Shown: positions 9,138-19,714, counted from the stretch's first letter. The stretch: 37,439 nucleotides of DNA from Candidatus Pacearchaeota archaeon (GCA_018303785.1 JAGVXM010000041.1:1-37439), one strand, 5' to 3'. Notes: generated from the letters alone by a model not told the origin. Program-made: numbers and translations.

Positions 9138-10343
9138 ATGTCCAAATTAGATAATATTTTCGACTCGGTGAGTCAACGAAACTTATTCAAAAATAAACAG
9201 TTTTTACAATCTAATTATTCACCTAATACTATACCTCATCGTGATGAGCAAATTGAGGCTGTTGCGTCGATACTAGCGCCGGCATTATTAGGGCAGAAAA
9301 CTAGTAATTTATTTATTTATGGAAAAACAGGAAGTGGGAAAACTCTTAGCGTATATCATGTTGCAAATGAACTCTCAAAACGTGCAGCTGAAAACAAGAT
9401 TTTGCGAATTGAGTATATTAATTGTAAATTGAAAAAAGTTGCAGATACCGAATATAGAATATTAGCAGAACTGATTAAGAAATTGGGAGGTAGTGTTCCT
9501 TCAACCGGATTGCCTACTGATCAAGTATACTTAAAATTTTTAGATATTTTAGAGAATTCTGAGGGAAAATTATTAATTTTAATTTTGGATGAGATAGATC
9601 AAGCTGTAAAGAAAATTAATGATGAGTTTTTATATAACTTAACTAGATTAAATTCTGAATTGAATAAAAAACAGATTATCCTTGTAGGAATTAGTAATGA
9701 TCTGCGTTTTTTAGATATGATTGATCAGCGTGTGCGCAGTTCACTTAGTGAGGAAGAAATTGTTTTTCCGCCGTATAATGCTCTGCAATTGCAAGATATT
9801 CTAAAAAAAAGAGCAGAAGATGCGTTTAAAGAAAATGTCGTTTCTGATGGAGTTATCGCTAAATGCGCGGCTTATGCTGCTCGTGAACATGGAGATGCTC
9901 GAAGAGCTTTAGATTTACTGCGTGTTGCTGGTGAACTTGCTGAAAGAAATGCTCATAGCAAGATCAAAATAGATCATATTGATCAGGCGAATGAAAAAAT
10001 TGAACGAGATAAAATTTTAGATATAATAGAAACTGGAACTAAACAGTTTCAATTAGTGCTTTATTCTATTTTAGAACTACAATTAAAAGTAAAAGAGAAA
10101 GGAAGTGTATATACGGGAGATATTTTTGATTTTTATGAAAAGCTATGTAATAATTTAAAAGTAGACTGTTTAACTCATCGTCGGGTATCTGATATTATTG
10201 CAGAGTTAGATATGCTTGGTTTAATCAACACTCGAGTTATCAGTAAGGGCAGACATGGGCGGATGAGGGAGATAAAATTAGTTATACCCGAAACTATTCT
10301 TTCGAGATCGCGCGATATTTTAGTCGAAAGTTTGAATCTCTAG
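9138..10343 (+). CDS. cdc6: Orc1/Cdc6 replication initiator
   Basis: FIYGKTGSGKT Walker A, LILILDEIDQ Walker B, sensor GISND, RVRSSLSEEEIVFPPY, ARREHGDARRALDLLR-type motif, C-terminal winged helix. Confidence 0.95.
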   Translation: MSKLDNIFDSVSQRNLFKNKQFLQSNYSPNTIPHRDEQIEAVASILAPALLGQKTSNLFIYGKTGSGKTLSVYHVANELSKRAAENKILRIEYINCKLKKVADTEYRILAELIKKLGGSVPSTGLPTDQVYLKFLDILENSEGKLLILILDEIDQAVKKINDEFLYNLTRLNSELNKKQIILVGISNDLRFLDMIDQRVRSSLSEEEIVFPPYNALQLQDILKKRAEDAFKENVVSDGVIAKCAAYAAREHGDARRALDLLRVAGELAERNAHSKIKIDHIDQANEKIERDKILDIIETGTKQFQLVLYSILELQLKVKEKGSVYTGDIFDFYEKLCNNLKVDCLTHRRVSDIIAELDMLGLINTRVISKGRHGRMREIKLVIPETILSRSRDILVESLNL

Positions 10344-10382
10344 TACACTTTAGTTTAAATAATCGCTTGCCTGGAGGTTGAT

Positions 10383-11963
10383 ATGTCTCAAAATATACTG
10401 AAAATATTTGTGGAGAAAGGTTTTTTGCTAGACAAAGAAATTTTAGAATTTTTAAATGAATTAAGCGATGAAACGGTAGCTCATGAAATACTCAATAAAA
10501 TTGCTATTATTTCTAAGAAAAAAATTATTACTCGAAGTTTAGTTAATGAAAATTTTGATAAGATTAAACCTTTATTGTTTACTTTAGATTCTGAAAAGAA
10601 AAAGTTAGTTGATAAATATTTTGTGAATGTAAGTATTTCAGTTGAGGTTAAAAAAGAGAGAACGATAGAAATAATTCCGGATAATGTTTCTATTAGAATA
10701 TTATCTTCGCCGATTATTGCCTCAAAAAAATTAGAAGTTAAAGATTTTGTTAAGCATTTTAGAAGTAGATATAATGTTTTGAAAAAAATACTTCAAGAGA
10801 AAGCAGAACTTACAAATTTGATATCCATCGATAAAATTTCTGGAAACCGAGATTTTTCAATAATAGGAATGGTTTCAGGAAAACAAATAACAAAGAATAA
10901 GAATTTAATTTTAGAAGTTGAAGATTTGACAGGGAAAATTAAATTACTTATAAATCAAAATAAAGAGGAATTGTTTCAGAAAAGCAAGGAAATACTTTTA
11001 GATGATATAATTGGATTTAAATGTAATGGCACGCGCGATTTTTTGTTTGTTAATGATTTTTTTTATCCGGATTCTTTTATTAAAGATAAAAAAAGGACAA
11101 TTAATGATGTTTATGCTTTGTTTATTTCTGATATTCATGTTGGGAGTAAAAATTTTCTCAGAGGACCATTTACTCGTTTTATTGATTGGTTGAACGAGCA
11201 GAATGAGGAACATCAAAGCCTTATCAAACAAATAAAATATATTTTTGTCGTTGGTGATACCGTCGATGGAGTTGGAGTATATCCGGGACAGGAAAAAGAA
11301 TTAGAAATTAAAGATATTAAAAAACAATATGATATATTGGCCGAATTCTACAGAAAGATTCCTCCTCATATTCATATTATCCAATGTGCAGGACAGCATG
11401 ATGCAGTGAGAGTTGCTGAACCTCAACCTCCTGTTGGCACTGATTTTGCAGAAGCATTACACACTCTTCCATCTATTCATCTTGTAAGTAATCCGAGTTT
11501 TATAGAAATTGAGAGGGGAAATTGTTTACAAAACGGGACTAAAATAGAAGATGGAATTAAAGTTTTGATGTATCATGGTGCGAGTATGCATGGTATCATC
11601 AATGAAATTGAAGAGCTTCGATTATCTAATGCTCACTCAACTCCCACAAAGGTTATCAAACATATGTTATTACGAAGACATTTAGCTCCTTCACACGGAG
11701 ATACGACTTACATTCCTGATATGAATGAGGATCCGTTATTGATTAAGGAAGTTCCCGATATTATTACGACTGGCGATTTGCATAGAACAGATATTGATAC
11801 TTACAACAACATTCTTATTGTTTCTAATTCGTGTTGGCAGTCTATGACTGCTTTCGAGGAAAAAGTTGGAAATAAGCCAGATCCATGCAAGGTACCTATT
11901 CTTAATCTTAAAACTCGCGCTTTGAAAATATTAGATTTTAGCGATGAGGTGGAACATAGATAA
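10383..11963 (+). CDS. polB: DNA polymerase D small subunit (DP1)
   Basis: OB-fold region followed by FISDIHVGSKNF, VVGDTVDGVGVYPGQ, CAGQHDAVRVAEPQP, MYHGASMHG, TGDLHRTDI. Confidence 0.95.
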   Translation: MSQNILKIFVEKGFLLDKEILEFLNELSDETVAHEILNKIAIISKKKIITRSLVNENFDKIKPLLFTLDSEKKKLVDKYFVNVSISVEVKKERTIEIIPDNVSIRILSSPIIASKKLEVKDFVKHFRSRYNVLKKILQEKAELTNLISIDKISGNRDFSIIGMVSGKQITKNKNLILEVEDLTGKIKLLINQNKEELFQKSKEILLDDIIGFKCNGTRDFLFVNDFFYPDSFIKDKKRTINDVYALFISDIHVGSKNFLRGPFTRFIDWLNEQNEEHQSLIKQIKYIFVVGDTVDGVGVYPGQEKELEIKDIKKQYDILAEFYRKIPPHIHIIQCAGQHDAVRVAEPQPPVGTDFAEALHTLPSIHLVSNPSFIEIERGNCLQNGTKIEDGIKVLMYHGASMHGIINEIEELRLSNAHSTPTKVIKHMLLRRHLAPSHGDTTYIPDMNEDPLLIKEVPDIITTGDLHRTDIDTYNNILIVSNSCWQSMTAFEEKVGNKPDPCKVPILNLKTRALKILDFSDEVEHR

Positions 11964-12438
11964 ACATATTATTGCTGTTACCGGCATTATCATAAAAGAT
12001 GGAAAGTATTTGATTACTCAACGAAGTTTAGATAAAAAAGCGTTTCCGGGAAAATGGACTGTGCCGGGAGGGAGATTAGAAGTTAATGATTATATCAACG
12101 AAAAAAAAGATACGCATAATCATTGGTATAATGTTATAGAAAAAGTATTACAGAGAGAAGTTAGTGAGGAAACAGGATTATCCATAAAAAATATTAGGTA
12201 TTTAACTAGTATTACTTTTTTGAGAGGAGATGAACCTACTTTTATAATTAGTATGTATGTGGATTATAATGGTGGAGAAATTGTTCTTAATAATGAAAGT
12301 ATCAATTATGCATGGGTAAGTTTAGAAGAATCGAAAAATTATGATTTGATTGACGGCATTTATGAGGAATTTGAACTGCTTGATAAAATTCTAAAAGGAA
12401 AGACGGCTACTTGGGAAAAAAATGGAGGAACTTTATGA
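11944..12438 (+). CDS. NUDIX hydrolase
   Basis: PGGRLEV...VLQREVSEETGL NUDIX box with an insertion; overlaps DP1 by 20 nt and DP2 by ATGA. Confidence 0.85.
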   Translation: MRWNIDKHIIAVTGIIIKDGKYLITQRSLDKKAFPGKWTVPGGRLEVNDYINEKKDTHNHWYNVIEKVLQREVSEETGLSIKNIRYLTSITFLRGDEPTFIISMYVDYNGGEIVLNNESINYAWVSLEESKNYDLIDGIYEEFELLDKILKGKTATWEKNGGTL

Positions 12439-15400
12439 CTGGATTAAGCGCTGAGACTGAAATATATTTTGAATCTTTACATAAAGAGATTCAACGAAAT
12501 TATGTGATTGCGGAAACTGCTCGTAGCAAAGGATTTGATCCTGTCGATAAAGTGGAAGTTCCTTTGGCTTTAAGCATGGCAGCAAAAGTCGTTAGACTTA
12601 TTTCAACTAAATATCCTCAGCTTGATAGAGATGATATTATTGATAGAATTTTAGAATTAGAAAAGCAATATGGAAGTTTGGATAATTCGGTCAGCTTTAA
12701 AATTGCAGAAGAAATTGCACAAGAAAAATATTGTAGATTTGAAACTCAATTAGAAGCAATTGACGCGGGAATTAGAGTAGGTTTTGCATACACTACTTTG
12801 GGTGTTGTGTCATCGCCTATCGAGGGATTTACAGAAATAAAGACTGGAAAAACTAAATTAGGTGAAAGTTATTTGAAGGGATTTTTTTCAGGACCTATTC
12901 GAAGTGCAGGAACTACTGCGAGTTGTGTTGTTTTAATGTTAATTGATTATTTGAGACAGTTGTTTGGATTCGCGAGATTTGATCCTAGTGAGGATGAATG
13001 TAGGAGAATGGTTACAGAGTTATATGATTATCATGAACGAGTTAATAATTTGCAATATTTACCGACGGAAGAAGAAGCGCTTTTTATCGCTAAGAATTTA
13101 CCTTTTCAGGTTTGTGGTGATCCGACTGAAGATAAGGAAGTTTCTAATTACAAAGATTTACTGCGTGTTGAAACTAATTTTATTCGTGGAGGTGTTTGTT
13201 TAATATTGGGTGAGGGATTGGCACAAAAAGCCGCAAAGGGATTAAGAATTTTAAAAGGATTAAAAAAAAATGGATTTAAAATTCATGATTGGGATTGGTT
13301 AGAGGATTATGTAAAAATTCACGAAAAAAGAGAGAAGGATAAAAGTGATACCGGCCCCACTTACATTAAAGATTTGGTTGCTGGAAGGCCTGTCTTTGGA
13401 CATCCTGGAAAAGGATTTCGATTTCGTTACGGGAGGAGTAGGGTGTCCGGTTTTTCTGCAGTGAGTTTGCATCCTGCAACAATGGGAATCACTAATGATT
13501 TTCTTGCTGTTGGCACTCAAATAAAAATTGAAAAACCTACCAAAGGAGGCATTGTTACTCCTTGTGATGAAATTGATGGCCCTATTGTGAAATTCAAAAA
13601 TGGGAATGTAAAAAAAATTCTAAATTATGACGAAGCTAAGTTGGCTTATGATGAAATAGAGGAAATTATCTATTTAGGAGATATTTTATTTCCTTTAGGC
13701 GATGTAATGAATAGAAATTCGTTGTTAATTAAACCAGGTTATGTCGAGGAGTGGTGGAATTTAGAATTAGAAAAAGCTGGTGGCAAGGTTGAGGATTTTT
13801 ATCAGGTTACTTTGGAAATGGCAATTTCTTTGAGTAAAACTTATTCTTTACCTCTCCATCCAAAATATATTTTTTATTGGACTCAAATATCTTATGACCA
13901 ATTTTTAGGATTTATTGATTGGCTGCAACATGCCAGGATTCACGAAAAAAAATTATTATTTCCTTATAATTCTTCAGAACGAGAGCGATTTCATGTTGGG
14001 AAACGTGCACTGGAATTATTAGGTGTTGAACATATTGTTGGAATTGAGCATGTAATTGTTGAAGAAAAAATAACTCAGGCATTGCTTGTTAATTTGGGAT
14101 TGGATATGTTTCATGATGGGGCGATACATCTAGATCATTCGTTTAAGAAACCTGAAGAAGCTGATACTGGTGAGGTATTGACGACGGTTAATTCATTAAG
14201 CGCTTTTATAATAAAAGATAAGGCTGGAGAGTTTATTGGAACTCGAATGGGAAGGCCGGAAAAGGCTAAGTTGAGAAAATTAACCGGTAGTCCTAATATA
14301 TTATTTCCTGTCGGAGAAGAGGGAGGAAGAATGAGGAGTATTACTGAAGCTATGAAACAGGGAAGTATTCGAGGAGATTTTCCGTATTACTATTGCACTC
14401 CATGTTCGAAAGAGACTATTTACAGAATTTGTGAAAATTGTCATACCCGAACCGAAAAAAAATTTTATTGTAGGATGTGTGCTAAAGATATTGACGAAAA
14501 TTGTGAGATTCATAATGTAAAAACTAATTGTAAAAATGTCCGAATTGATATAAATCATTACATGGAAAAAGCTCGAGAACAATTAGGGATGATGAAAGTT
14601 GAATTGCCGGTTTTAATTAAGGGAGTTAAGGGAACAAGCTCTGAGGATCACAACATTGAAAATTTGGTTAAAGGAATTTTACGAGCAAAATATGGATTAT
14701 GTGTTAACAAAGATGGCACTATTCGTTATGATATGACTGAAATTCCTCTTTCGCATTTTAAACCTATCGAGATTGGTGTTTCTGTTGAGAAGTTATTAGA
14801 ATTAGGATATGAAAAAGATTATAAGGGAAAAATTTTAGAACACGATGAGCAAATTCTTGAATTAAAACCTCATGATATCTTGTTGCCGTGTAATCCTTAT
14901 TCTGGGGATGAAAAGGGAGATGAATTGTTTATTAATATGACTCAATTTATTGACGAATTGTTAGTAAAATTATATGGATTGCCAGCTTATTTTAATGTTA
15001 AAAAAAGAGAGGATTTGATTGGGCATTTAGGGGTTTGCATGGCGCCTCATAATTGTGCTGGAGTTATTTGTCGTATCATCGGGTTTTCTAAAGTTCAAGG
15101 ATTGATGGCAAGTCCGTATATGCATGCTGCGATGAGGCGAGATTGTGATGGAGACGAGGCTGCAATCATGTTATTGTTAGATGTATTGTTAAATTTTTCC
15201 CGGAAATTTTTACCTTCGCATAGAGGAGGAACACAGGACGCTCCATTAGTTCTTAATGGAAAAATTTATGCTCAAGAGGTAGATGACCAGATTTTGGATT
15301 TTGAATTAGTTAATTCTTATCCGTTGGATTTATACGAAAAGGCAGAGAAAAAAATTCATTCTAATGAGGTTCTGATTGAGACGGTGAAAAAAAGATTACA

Positions 15401-15893
15401 TTTGGGTGAGGATCCATATGTGAACACTGGTTTTACTCATCATTCCAATAATTTTAATCTTGGTGCGATATGCAGTTCTTATAAAACGTTGCCGACGATG
15501 AAAGATAAAGTTAAAGAACAGATGAGATTATGCGTTAAACTGCGAAGTGTCGATCAAGGAGATGTTGCTCGTTTAATTATTGATAGGCATTTTATGCGTG
15601 ATTTGAAAGGTAACCTGCGTAAATTTTCACAACAAAACTTCAGATGTTCTAGTTGTAATGCAAGTTATAGACGAACTCCGTTAAGTGGTAAATGTGAAAA
15701 ATGTCCTGGAAAAATAATTTTTACTATTTCCTATGGCAGTATTGTAAAATATATTGAGACTGCAATGGAATTAATCACCAATTATGATGTGCCCAGTTAT
15801 ATTATTCAAGATTTGGAACTGACTAAAAAATATATTGAGAGTATTTTCGGAAGAGAAACTGAAAAGCAAGAATCAATTGAAAAATGGTTTTGA
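12435..15893 (+). CDS. polC: DNA polymerase D large subunit (DP2), no intein
   Basis: GRSRVSGFSAVSLHPATM, SPYMHAAMRRDCDGDEAA catalytic motif, zinc-finger Cys clusters, C-terminal PIP-like QESIEKWF. Start set to the ATG in the ATGA overlap at 12435. Confidence 0.95.
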   Translation: MTGLSAETEIYFESLHKEIQRNYVIAETARSKGFDPVDKVEVPLALSMAAKVVRLISTKYPQLDRDDIIDRILELEKQYGSLDNSVSFKIAEEIAQEKYCRFETQLEAIDAGIRVGFAYTTLGVVSSPIEGFTEIKTGKTKLGESYLKGFFSGPIRSAGTTASCVVLMLIDYLRQLFGFARFDPSEDECRRMVTELYDYHERVNNLQYLPTEEEALFIAKNLPFQVCGDPTEDKEVSNYKDLLRVETNFIRGGVCLILGEGLAQKAAKGLRILKGLKKNGFKIHDWDWLEDYVKIHEKREKDKSDTGPTYIKDLVAGRPVFGHPGKGFRFRYGRSRVSGFSAVSLHPATMGITNDFLAVGTQIKIEKPTKGGIVTPCDEIDGPIVKFKNGNVKKILNYDEAKLAYDEIEEIIYLGDILFPLGDVMNRNSLLIKPGYVEEWWNLELEKAGGKVEDFYQVTLEMAISLSKTYSLPLHPKYIFYWTQISYDQFLGFIDWLQHARIHEKKLLFPYNSSERERFHVGKRALELLGVEHIVGIEHVIVEEKITQALLVNLGLDMFHDGAIHLDHSFKKPEEADTGEVLTTVNSLSAFIIKDKAGEFIGTRMGRPEKAKLRKLTGSPNILFPVGEEGGRMRSITEAMKQGSIRGDFPYYYCTPCSKETIYRICENCHTRTEKKFYCRMCAKDIDENCEIHNVKTNCKNVRIDINHYMEKAREQLGMMKVELPVLIKGVKGTSSEDHNIENLVKGILRAKYGLCVNKDGTIRYDMTEIPLSHFKPIEIGVSVEKLLELGYEKDYKGKILEHDEQILELKPHDILLPCNPYSGDEKGDELFINMTQFIDELLVKLYGLPAYFNVKKREDLIGHLGVCMAPHNCAGVICRIIGFSKVQGLMASPYMHAAMRRDCDGDEAAIMLLLDVLLNFSRKFLPSHRGGTQDAPLVLNGKIYAQEVDDQILDFELVNSYPLDLYEKAEKKIHSNEVLIETVKKRLHLGEDPYVNTGFTHHSNNFNLGAICSSYKTLPTMKDKVKEQMRLCVKLRSVDQGDVARLIIDRHFMRDLKGNLRKFSQQNFRCSSCNASYRRTPLSGKCEKCPGKIIFTISYGSIVKYIETAMELITNYDVPSYIIQDLELTKKYIESIFGRETEKQESIEKWF

Positions 15894-15992
15894 ATTTAAA
15901 TTATTTTTACTAAAATCTGATAATTCTTATAGGTGATTGAGGCGTTTTAGCACCAAAAAGGCTTATAATTTAGCGAAACTACGACGATAGTA

Positions 15993-16796
15993 ATGAAAAA
16001 AGTGTTGTCAGACATGTATTTTCTTGGTAGAAAATGCATATTTTGTGATAAATATGGATTGTACAAACTGAAAAATAAGAAAGTAAAATGTAAACATTGC
16101 AAGAAATATTATTCTCTAAATAAATTACAAAGAGACATGCAGATTATTTATTATTTTTATTTAGAAATATCTGCAAGAAAAGCTGCTCATGAAATAAATC
16201 TTGATTATAGCGTTGTTCACAGAAAATTTATGCAATTCAGAAAACTTATTGGAGAGCACTGCAATAATGAAGTAAAGAAATTAAATGGAGAATTAGAAAT
16301 AGATGAAAGTTATTTTGGCGGAAAAAGAAAAGGAATGCGAGGAAGAGGAGCAAAAAATAAAACGATTGTATTTGGAATCCTCGAGAGAAAAGGACAGATT
16401 TATACCAAAATTGTTGAAAATGTTTCTGCAGAAACATTGATGCAGGAAATACAAAATAAAACAAAGAAATGGTCAGTGTTTTACACTGATGGATGGAGAA
16501 GTTATGCAAGTCTGGAGCAATATGGAAAGCATAATATTATTGATCACGATAAAGAATTAGTTGACGTTAATCACAATCATACAAATTGGATAGAGGGTTT
16601 CTGGAGCTTTGCCAAAGAACGATTTCACAAGTATCATGGAATAAGTAAAACAAACTATCCATTATACATTAAAGAAATGGAATTCAGATTTAATAATCTC
16701 GCGGGGAGCTTCCTCGGGAGATTTATTCAGATACACCTGATCAACATCGCTATTTACAAAAAAGCAATATATTTCATAAAAAAGATGGTTCACTGA
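15993..16796 (+). mobile_element. IS1595/ISXO2-type transposase
   Basis: N-terminal zinc-ribbon-like CIFCDKYGLYKLKNKKVKCKHCKKYYSL, ELEIDESYFGGKRKG, VFYTDGWRSYASL, VNHNHTNWIEGFWSFAKERFHKYHG. Confidence 0.9.
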
Positions 16797-16819
16797 TTCA
16801 AAGTTTGCGTGCCGTTACG

Positions 16820-17004
16820 ATGACTCGTGTTTTATTTTCTAACAATTTAACTCAGAAAAAAGTAGAACTTTTATCTGAAGAAGAATCCAAGAATTTAAAC
16901 AATTGTATGGTACGAGTCCTTATTTACTTATTTGTTCTATCATTGCTGAAGAATTAGTGAGAATGAGCAGAGAATTGGAGGAATTAATTAAATTACCTCA
17001 TTAA
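16820..17004 (+). pseudogene. Probable frameshifted short gene
   Basis: MTRVLFSNNLTQKKVELLSEEESKNLNN continues only after a frame change as LYGTSPYLLICSIIAEELVRMSRELEELIKLPH. Confidence 0.35.
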
Positions 17005-17101
17005 ATTATTTTTCAGTAATTCTGATTAAGAAGGTTCTTCTCTGGAAAAGTACGCGCTTTTTTATCTAAATATTTTTAAATGTGATTTTATTATCTCTTT
17101 T

Positions 17102-17995
17102 ATGAAAAAATCAAGGGGAAAACTACAGACTGACGAAGAATCGATTCATGACTTTTATATGAAGACTCTTTCTTCTGATTTAGAACGTGTGCTTCATTGG
17201 ACCGCTATCCTAAAACATGTTCGTAATAGAGTGAATAATCCTTTCAATTCTACCTGTGATCCTATTCATCTAGTGGATGCGGATGAGATTATCCTACGAA
17301 ATAGTTTTTTTTGTTTTGCTACAAGTCTAAAAAAATATTTGATGAATGGAAAAAGAAACGAAGATGGAGAAATTAATCATTACCGTCTTGTGCGCATTCT
17401 AGATGATAAAAGATTCGATAAAAGATTTTCTGCAGAGTATGGAGATTTACGGGGTATGTTAGATGAACATCCTGAATATTTTAATGTTGATGGATTTGTT
17501 GCAGAAGAGTCGTTATATTCTAAAGAACTTTTTGTTCCTGTCGTCTATATACGGGAAAATTTGCTGATTGATTTGCCACGATTTTCTCATGTTAAAAAAC
17601 ATGAAGATTCTCATGCGTTTAGTAAGGGATGGAAAAAACCAGAAGAACTGGTGGGTTATTCAACGAGTGATGATGGGGAGGGAGAACTTTTGGTAAGGCA
17701 TGAACTTGATGAATTTATTGCAAACCTTGAAGTAGGAGAAGAATTGCAACAACCTCATGCACTAACTGCTTATACATGCGGAGAGAGAAGAGCATTTAAT
17801 TGTTATAAAAGATTATCAGAAATTAATAAAGAAGCTGTCCACAAAGCACGAGAGAAAATTTCTCCTTCCAATCACACAGACCTTGCATATATGTTACGTG
17901 TATTACCTGCTCAAAAAATGGGAGTTTTACTGCATTACGTTGTTGATTTGTATAATGAGCAGGGGCTTCCGTCAATAGAATTTATTGATAAATAA
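17102..17995 (+). CDS. Hypothetical protein (297 aa)
   Basis: Long ORF; no recognised family. Confidence 0.65.
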   Translation: MKKSRGKLQTDEESIHDFYMKTLSSDLERVLHWTAILKHVRNRVNNPFNSTCDPIHLVDADEIILRNSFFCFATSLKKYLMNGKRNEDGEINHYRLVRILDDKRFDKRFSAEYGDLRGMLDEHPEYFNVDGFVAEESLYSKELFVPVVYIRENLLIDLPRFSHVKKHEDSHAFSKGWKKPEELVGYSTSDDGEGELLVRHELDEFIANLEVGEELQQPHALTAYTCGERRAFNCYKRLSEINKEAVHKAREKISPSNHTDLAYMLRVLPAQKMGVLLHYVVDLYNEQGLPSIEFIDK

Positions 17996-18006
17996 TATTA
18001 CTGCCT

Positions 18007-18405
18007 ATGAAAGAACCTGATATCCCTGTTGGACTAGTTTTTAGTGTGAATGATACTGTAGAAAAAAGAGTCTGTTATAATATTATTCTCGATACCACAA
18101 CTATCAAAAATAGGGCTACTGGTGAAGATAGACTTATTTTTTTAGCAGATATTTTATATTTAAATAAAAGAGGGAAATTGAAGCTATACCAAACCGCTGC
18201 TCAATATGATTCATCGATATTTTTTGATTTATTCAGGAACAAAACTTTATTTTTATTACATCCTACTCAATTCGACGCTTTCAAGCAGTTTTATACTATC
18301 AGTGATATTAGTCCAAGTACGTTGCGTTTGAACTACCCTAAAACTGAGAAGCTTATACGCTCAACACATGGACTTGAGAGAATAGTTTCTTCTTCAACTC
18401 AATAA
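18007..18405 (+). CDS. Hypothetical protein (132 aa)
   Basis: ORF 12 nt downstream of the previous CDS, likely co-transcribed. Confidence 0.6.
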   Translation: MKEPDIPVGLVFSVNDTVEKRVCYNIILDTTTIKNRATGEDRLIFLADILYLNKRGKLKLYQTAAQYDSSIFFDLFRNKTLFLLHPTQFDAFKQFYTISDISPSTLRLNYPKTEKLIRSTHGLERIVSSSTQ

Positions 18406-18437
18406 CGTATTTAAACCGTTATTTCTTACAAAACTAA

Positions 18438-18497
18438 GGGTCTGTAGTTTAATGGATAGAATAACTGGTTTCGGCCCAGTTGATCGGGGTTCGATTC
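18438..18497 (+). tRNA. 3'-truncated tRNA-Arg(UCG) (5' acceptor strand to T-loop only)
   Basis: gggtctg-TA-D-arm(gtttaatggatagaat)-anticodon arm actgg/TTTCGGC/ccagt (anticodon TCG)-T arm 5' strand cgggg-TTCGATTC. The following agaaaaattttg does not complete the T-stem or acceptor. Confidence 0.65.
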
Positions 18498-18560
18498 AGA
18501 AAAATTTTGATTAGACGCCTTAAAAATAATCCCTAATCAGGATTTTGAGTAGCAGGCTCA

Positions 18561-19016
18561 TTGAACATGTTTAGTCCTATTATAACAATTGAATCACTAA
18601 TAAAAACAGCAAGTCTTGAACATATAGATATTTCTCGAGATTACCGGAGTAAAATAAGTAATCGATGTTATCAGATACAATCTGAACTTATACGACAAAC
18701 AAGAGGTTTACACTTTGAATATAATCTTTCTTCATTTCATCTTGCAGGAGAAACCCAGGCTTGTCTTGATACACTGAAAAAAGCAAAGGAAGCCTTACAC
18801 CAACACCCTTTTCGGTATGTTATTGATGGGAGAATTGCGTCTATTGTTCAGAGTGCCTTATCCAGGAAAGAAAAAGTTCCTCCAGAGTTTATGGACGATT
18901 ATGCTTATTTTGAATTTCTTCCTTGGAATAATCCTCATCTTAATTATTATTCTGTTAACGATCTACTGAGAAATCATTCTTTTGAGGCTATTCCGCTTGA
19001 ATATAGGGATCGTTAA
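18561..19016 (+). CDS. Hypothetical protein (151 aa)
   Basis: ORF; first usable ATG is about 12 nt further downstream (MFSPIITIESL). Confidence 0.5.
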   Translation: MNMFSPIITIESLIKTASLEHIDISRDYRSKISNRCYQIQSELIRQTRGLHFEYNLSSFHLAGETQACLDTLKKAKEALHQHPFRYVIDGRIASIVQSALSRKEKVPPEFMDDYAYFEFLPWNNPHLNYYSVNDLLRNHSFEAIPLEYRDR

Positions 19017-19122
19017 TCTTAAAAACTTCTTTTATTGTAGTACTGCATGAATAAAGAGAAAAATTTGGAGGATGTTTTGTAATGTTAGAAATGTATAAAA
19101 ATAATCGAATTAGGAGAATAAT

Positions 19123-19562
19123 ATGAAAAATAACATTTATGTTATGGCGGTCATGTTCTTGTTTTTAGAGATTATTAGTTTAACTTCTGTTTTGGCCTTA
19201 AGCGCGACAGTAAGTGTGCCACAGAAATATCAAGGGGTTCATGCCGGTGAGCAGATATTTTTTGAGACGGAAATTAAATGGCCAGAAAACACTATGAGAA
19301 AGGATCTGAGAATAGAATACTTTGTAAGAGATAATGAAGAAATGAAGTTGCTTATCTGAAAGTTCTGAAGGCTATTGAAGCTCAGGCTTCTTTTATTGAT
19401 TCTATTGTTCTTCCTGAAGGGTTGGATTCCGGAGTTTATAGGATTTATGTTAAAATTGGAGATTATAAGGAATTAGATGAAGAAATTGGAGCGAGTTTCA
19501 TTGTTACTGGAAAAAAAGAAGATTTGTTCAAAACATATCATGAGACTTTTGAATTAAGATAA
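19123..19562 (+). pseudogene. Frameshifted secreted protein gene
   Basis: Signal-peptide ORF ends DNEEMKLLI*. A second frame continues EVAYLKVLKAIEAQASFIDSIVLPEGLDSGVYRIYVKIGDYKELDEEIGASFIVTGKKEDLFKTYHETFELR*. Confidence 0.6.
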
Positions 19563-19714
19563 GAATTACATAAATTAATGAAAAAAGTAATTTATGAAAC
19601 TGAAATGCGTGAGTAAGATGATGATTATTGTGAAGCTTTACGCTTATACATTGGTGATGGAGAACTTATTTTTGATTCTTATTATCAGTAGTTAACTTAT
19701 ATTGAACAAGAAAT

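Noticed and set aside
12411-12434. Upstream start for DP2 (MGKKWRNF...)
   Set aside because: Lies inside the NUDIX frame; the ATG in the ATGA overlap at 12435 with upstream ggagg is more plausible.
12435-15893. Intein in DP2
   Set aside because: Motifs run continuously at about 1150 aa with no splicing-domain insertion seen.
15893-15993. Terminal inverted repeats of the IS element
   Set aside because: Compared the left and right flanks by eye and found no convincing matching ends.
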